Below, piece after piece: positions 15,032-18,323 of a DNA stretch of 18,323 nucleotides; the first letter of the stretch is position 1, and each line of letters starts with the position of its first letter. Origin of the DNA: JBGPLH01 sp041486365 [NCBI: Thermodesulfobacteriota bacterium] (lineage in GTDB: Bacteria; JAUYMQ01). Both the position numbers and the translations under genes were made by a program. The notes beneath the pieces are model-generated. The model was given only the letters and a program-made list of their open reading frames with translations, ran no database searches and was not told where the DNA came from. The stretch covers positions 1-18,323 of the forward strand of contig JBGPLH010000026.1 in the NCBI GenBank assembly GCA_041486365.1, given 5' to 3'.

Positions 15032-16507
15032 ATGAAAAGAAAACTCAGCGTAGGCCTCCTGACGATGTTCCTCGGCCTGTGCGCGACGGGTAGCGCATGG
15101 GCCAGCGTCGCGGAGATCTTCGGCGTGGGCGGCAAGGCGGTCGCCATGGGCGGCGCCTTCACCGCGGTGGCCGATGACTTCTCAGCCACGTGGTACAACC
15201 CCGCCGGCCTCACCCAGCCCTCCAGTATCCAGCTCTCGGGCGGTCTCCTCTTCTATAACTTCGACCTCAAGGTGAACGGCAAACCCTCCCCCATCGAATC
15301 ACGCGGCGGCGCTTACATCGGCCTCGTTGCGCCGCTCTTCCACGGCAAGGGCGCCGCGGGCGTCTGGGGCTTCATCCCGACGAACAAGCTCATCCAGAAC
15401 GAGTTCACGAATCCCGGTAACCCCCAGTTCCCCACGGACAACAACCGCGCCCAGTTCCTCGATATCAGTCCGGCCCTGGCTTACGACATCAGTCCCAAGT
15501 TCTCCTTCGGCATCGGCGTCCGCCTGCTCCAGACCCAGCAGAGCACGGTCAACCTCTTCCTCCCGCTCACGTTCAACGGCGCCGCCCAGGGCGGCACCGG
15601 GGACATCGTGCCCGCGGGCGCCGGCGAGCTGATCATCGACGCGAAGAACTACATCGCGCCGAACTTCGGCATCCTCTGGCACCCCTACGAGAACCTCAAG
15701 ATCGGCGCCACGTATCGCTATTTCATCCGCCAGACGGTCAAGATCAACAACAACGCCGACTTCATCACGAGCTCCTCGGTCACGACCAACTTCATCAACA
15801 CGCTGCTTTCCCAGGACGTCTTCGTCTCGGGCGAGTTCGTGGGCACCCAGTTCTATTCACCGCAGGAGGTGTCGCTCGGCATTGCGTACGAGCCGAACGA
15901 GCACTTGACTCTGGCGGCGGACCTGGACTGGGAGGGCTGGAGCCAGATCCATGACGACCGGCTCACCGGCGAGAATTTCATGGACATCGACTTCAAGCTC
16001 GGCGGCAAGGAGCCCCTGGCGATCAACTTCCAGCAGTTCATCAACACCAAGGCCCATGACATCGTGATCCCGCGCGTCGGCGTGGAATGGCGACCCGGGA
16101 CGAAGAAGGGCCCGCTCGGGCCGGTGGACTTCCAGGTCCGTGGCGGCTACGCGTTTCGCCCGTCCCCCTTCGATAACGATCAATTCGGGGCGGTTTCGCT
16201 CACGACCGTCATCCAAGGGGACAAGGCCGTCGGCAGGTTCCTGAGCAACGGGACCAACCTCGTCGACGCCGATCGGCACATAGTGAGCGCGGGCCTGGGC
16301 ATGACGATCGACGACCCGATAGGCTGGGCGGAGAAGATCCAGATCGATCTCTGGTGGCAGTCGCAGCTCCTCAGGTCGAAGCACTTCAACAATCAGCAGT
16401 GGGTTCCCTCACCGGCCGGCAGCGGCGCGTTCAGCGAGTTCGGGCCTGATCTCAAGGTCAACGGGACCGTGTCGTCCTTCGGCGTGTTCGGCACGGCGAA
16501 GTTCTAG
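15032..16507 (+). CDS. FadL/OmpP1-family outer-membrane transporter
   Basis: A 491-residue outer-membrane beta-barrel of the family that admits long-chain fatty acids and other hydrophobic compounds. The signal peptide (basic MKRK, hydrophobic core) should be cut after A-W-A at residue 24. The hatch region follows at once: GVGGKAVAMGGAFTAVADDFSATWYNPAGL, with NPAGL at 56-60, the family hallmark. Alternating barrel strands make up the rest, with the periodic IxYEPNEHLTLAADLDWEGWS type found in FadL proteins, and the last residue is Phe as expected for Bam-assembled barrels. The start is set at ATG 15032 by the signal peptide and GGAGG (15016-15020, 11 nt upstream); in-frame ATGs at 14969 and 15014 would mask the signal. 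A paralogue follows 132 bp later. Confidence 0.88.
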   Translation: MKRKLSVGLLTMFLGLCATGSAWASVAEIFGVGGKAVAMGGAFTAVADDFSATWYNPAGLTQPSSIQLSGGLLFYNFDLKVNGKPSPIESRGGAYIGLVAPLFHGKGAAGVWGFIPTNKLIQNEFTNPGNPQFPTDNNRAQFLDISPALAYDISPKFSFGIGVRLLQTQQSTVNLFLPLTFNGAAQGGTGDIVPAGAGELIIDAKNYIAPNFGILWHPYENLKIGATYRYFIRQTVKINNNADFITSSSVTTNFINTLLSQDVFVSGEFVGTQFYSPQEVSLGIAYEPNEHLTLAADLDWEGWSQIHDDRLTGENFMDIDFKLGGKEPLAINFQQFINTKAHDIVIPRVGVEWRPGTKKGPLGPVDFQVRGGYAFRPSPFDNDQFGAVSLTTVIQGDKAVGRFLSNGTNLVDADRHIVSAGLGMTIDDPIGWAEKIQIDLWWQSQLLRSKHFNNQQWVPSPAGSGAFSEFGPDLKVNGTVSSFGVFGTAKF

Positions 16508-16520
16508 CGGCGATCAGGTC

Positions 16521-16545
16521 GGCGCGCCGCGAGGCAGGCGGCGCC
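16521..16545 (+). terminator. GC-rich hairpin just after the first FadL gene
   Basis: GGCGCGCCGC pairs with GCGGCGCC (2-nt bulge, 7-nt loop) 13 nt after the stop codon. No T-tract follows, so it may stabilise the transcript end or partially terminate it rather than act as a full terminator. Confidence 0.3.
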
Positions 16546-16561
16546 GGTAGATCCGGGCAGG

Positions 16562-16592
16562 GGTCATCCGGCAGGGCGTTTCAGGTCATCCG
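16562..16592. repeat. 9-bp direct repeat at 22-bp spacing before the second FadL gene
   Basis: GGTCATCCG occurs at 16562-16570 and 16584-16592. The 22-bp start-to-start distance is about two helical turns, which would place both copies on one face of the DNA, as for a dimeric or tandem activator. It lies 48 bp upstream of the second FadL start. Regulatory function is inference. Confidence 0.4.
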
Positions 16593-16639
16593 TTCCCGCT
16601 CCGGCGCGCAGGCGCCCCCCGGGGACGACCGGAGGAAAG

Positions 16640-18148
16640 ATGAAGACGGCGCGTTTCCTGGTGCATGTGTTCGCCATCGCGGCCATCCAGGCCGCCGGGG
16701 CGTCCCCGGCCTTCGCCGCCCTGTCCAACACCCTGGGCGCGGGCGCCAAGGCCACCAGCTACGGCGGCGCATTCACGGCGATCGCCGACGACTTCACCGC
16801 CTCCTATTACAACCCGGCGGGTCTGGCCACGGTGAAGCACCGCGAGCTGGTGTCGGGCTGGCTCTTCGGCCACCCGAACGTGAACCTGGGTCAGTGGGGG
16901 GCGTACAACGACCTCCTGAGCGGGCCGGTCCTGGGCAACGTGTTTCCCTTCGAGATTCTCGGCATGAAGGCATCTCTGGGAATCTACAGCTTCTATCCCC
17001 AGCACGGCGCGGGCGTCATCAACATCCACTCGGCCCCCTGGAACTTCAACGGGGCCTGCAATGGCAACTGCACCGGCCAGATTTCCCCCGGGGGTGGCGG
17101 CGTGCAGCTCCGGATCCCCCGTCGTCTACCCTCCTCGGTCTATATAAGCAGCGACAACCAGCAGCATCTGGATTTCATCACGGCCCTGGGCCTGAAGCTG
17201 CACGACAAGCTGTACGTCGGCGCGGGCGTGCGGGCGAACGTGAAGATCCTCGGCGACGTGGACGCTCCCTTCGTTCAGACATCCAAGGGCGCGGGGGCGC
17301 TCGCGCCCACGCCGCTGGGCGCCGGAACCTTCACGGGGCAGATCGCGGCGCGCCCGACCTTCGGGTGGATCCTCGGGATGCTCTTCGACACCGGCAAGGG
17401 AGTGAAGATCGGCGCCTCCTGGAAGCAGGAGACGGGATCGATCTTCCGCCAGGGGTTGAACTCGGAGGCGACGCTGCCGACCACCGGGGATCTCTCGCTC
17501 GTGATCCCGGTCCGGGGCCAGTTGAACCTCGACACCGCCTTCCAGCCCCAGGAGGCGACCATCGGTGTGGCCTGGGACATCAACGATCGCTGGACGGTGA
17601 CGGCAGACTTCACCTGGGAGGACTGGTCGCGTTTCAACGGCAATACGCTGCGCGCGGACTTCCAGGGGGTCCAGTCCTTCGAAGTGCCCCCGAATCAGGG
17701 GCAGACGGGGCAGGGCAACATCGTTTTCGAGCCCCGACCCATGGTGGACGCTCACGATATCTTCATTCCCCGCGTCGGCATCCAGTACCAGATCAAGCGG
17801 GTCTGGCGCATCCGGGCGGGCTGGGCGCGAGTCCCGAGCGTCATGGGCGATCCGCAGGGTGGCCTGGGCTTCCCCCTTCGCGACGTGAACAAGAACATCA
17901 TCGGCTACGCGACCGACGAGTCGAACTTCGCGGACAGCGACAAGCAGATCTGGTCCTTCGGCATGGGGCTCGAGCAGGACGATCCGTTCGAGTGGTTCGA
18001 GCTGCCGCAGACCATCGATGTCACCTACCAGTACGTGCAGATGCAAGGGAAGACCTTCAGCACGCTGGACACGAACAACCCCTTCGGGAATTTCCATCTG
18101 AACGGCAATCAGTGGACTCTTATGCTGACGAACACAGCACGGTTCTGA
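16640..18148 (+). CDS. FadL/OmpP1-family outer-membrane transporter, second paralogue
   Basis: A 502-residue barrel protein clearly related to its upstream neighbour. The signal peptide ends at A-F-A (residue 26), followed by GAGAKATSYGGAFTAIADDFTASYYNPAGL with NPAGL at 58-62. The middle shares TIGVAWDINDRWTVTADFTW with the equivalent part of the first copy, and both carry a late D-x-H-D-I-x-I-P-R-V-G strand. It ends in aromatic Phe. It differs in an extracellular-loop candidate with Cys140 and Cys144 (C-N-G-N-C), absent from the first copy. The likely role is uptake of hydrophobic compounds across the outer membrane; the substrate is unknown. GGAGG (16631-16635) lies 4 nt before ATG 16640. 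Confidence 0.88.
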   Translation: MKTARFLVHVFAIAAIQAAGASPAFAALSNTLGAGAKATSYGGAFTAIADDFTASYYNPAGLATVKHRELVSGWLFGHPNVNLGQWGAYNDLLSGPVLGNVFPFEILGMKASLGIYSFYPQHGAGVINIHSAPWNFNGACNGNCTGQISPGGGGVQLRIPRRLPSSVYISSDNQQHLDFITALGLKLHDKLYVGAGVRANVKILGDVDAPFVQTSKGAGALAPTPLGAGTFTGQIAARPTFGWILGMLFDTGKGVKIGASWKQETGSIFRQGLNSEATLPTTGDLSLVIPVRGQLNLDTAFQPQEATIGVAWDINDRWTVTADFTWEDWSRFNGNTLRADFQGVQSFEVPPNQGQTGQGNIVFEPRPMVDAHDIFIPRVGIQYQIKRVWRIRAGWARVPSVMGDPQGGLGFPLRDVNKNIIGYATDESNFADSDKQIWSFGMGLEQDDPFEWFELPQTIDVTYQYVQMQGKTFSTLDTNNPFGNFHLNGNQWTLMLTNTARF

Positions 18149-18288
18149 TCCTGGCGCGGACGGCTGGGGACGGCCCTCGGGATGGCGGCCGTGAGAACCC
18201 ATGGGCGGCAGGACGCCGGGTGCAGAGCCGGCCAACCGGAAGGAAAAAGCAGAGCTAAAACGGGGGGTCATGCGATTTGGAGTGCCGC

Positions 18289-18317
18289 TTGCATCTCCTG
18301 ACCGGGAGTGAGATACT
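18289..18317 (+). promoter_or_regulatory. Candidate promoter at the right window edge
   Basis: TTGCAT (18289-18294), a 17-bp spacer and GATACT (18312-18317) preceded by TGA resemble an extended -10 promoter for a gene beyond the window. It overlaps a small GGAGT/ACTCC inverted repeat (18305-18319). The rest of 18149-18323 shows no gene; an ACGGCC/GGCCGT inverted repeat (18170-18192) lies just after the FadL stop. Confidence 0.3.
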
Positions 18318-18323
18318 CCGATA

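Noticed and set aside
1-18323. tRNA, rRNA, CRISPR arrays, insertion sequences, prophage or attachment sites
   Set aside because: None was seen on either strand: no transposase or integrase frames, no regularly spaced repeats of array type, and no tRNA-like sequence recognised by eye.

Overview
The window is high-GC DNA, almost fully coding, from a Gram-negative bacterium. It encodes two FadL-type outer-membrane barrels, an outer-membrane efflux lipoprotein and further lipoproteins. The gene types (NAD-type Gnd, SthA-type transhydrogenase, a Pgi like the module found fused to transaldolase, long TPR lipoprotein beside a DPM1-like glycosyltransferase) fit Acidobacteriota or a related deep soil/sediment lineage. 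That placement is inference; no rRNA or other marker is present. I see no phage, IS element, CRISPR array, tRNA or rRNA.

Left part (1-8692) is a central-carbon and redox block. A DUF4136 lipoprotein (cut by the left edge) points left, divergent from a rightward operon: sthA (soluble transhydrogenase) - gnd (short NAD-type 6-phosphogluconate dehydrogenase) - zwf (glucose-6-phosphate dehydrogenase) - HAD hydrolase. pgl (6-phosphogluconolactonase) converges on that operon and diverges from pgi (glucose-6-phosphate isomerase), which overlaps a cax-type Ca2+/H+ antiporter. Together these give the whole oxidative pentose-phosphate branch (Zwf, Pgl, Gnd), its entry isomerase, and an enzyme able to balance NADH against NADPH. 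The 50-bp pgl/pgi spacer holds a perfect 14-bp palindrome.

Middle part (8728-10938) is a leftward unit: a short possible leader ORF, an OMF/NodT-type efflux lipoprotein with no pump partner in view, and a six-helix K+ channel-like protein. It converges on cax through a hairpin-filled 35-bp spacer.

Right part (11286-18148) runs rightward: a lipoprotein made almost wholly of about 22 TPR units, a GT2 glycosyltransferase, then two tandem FadL/OmpP1-type outer-membrane transporters. The first FadL gene lies about 420 nt downstream of the best promoter-like sequence in the window; the intervening leader is rich in inverted repeats. A 9-bp direct repeat at 22-bp spacing lies in front of the second FadL gene.

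Nothing here is clearly a new defence or mobile system. The most interesting items are regulatory (the long structured leader, the pgl/pgi palindrome, the coupled mini-ORF) and architectural (the uninterrupted TPR array, the cysteine-free transhydrogenase motif).
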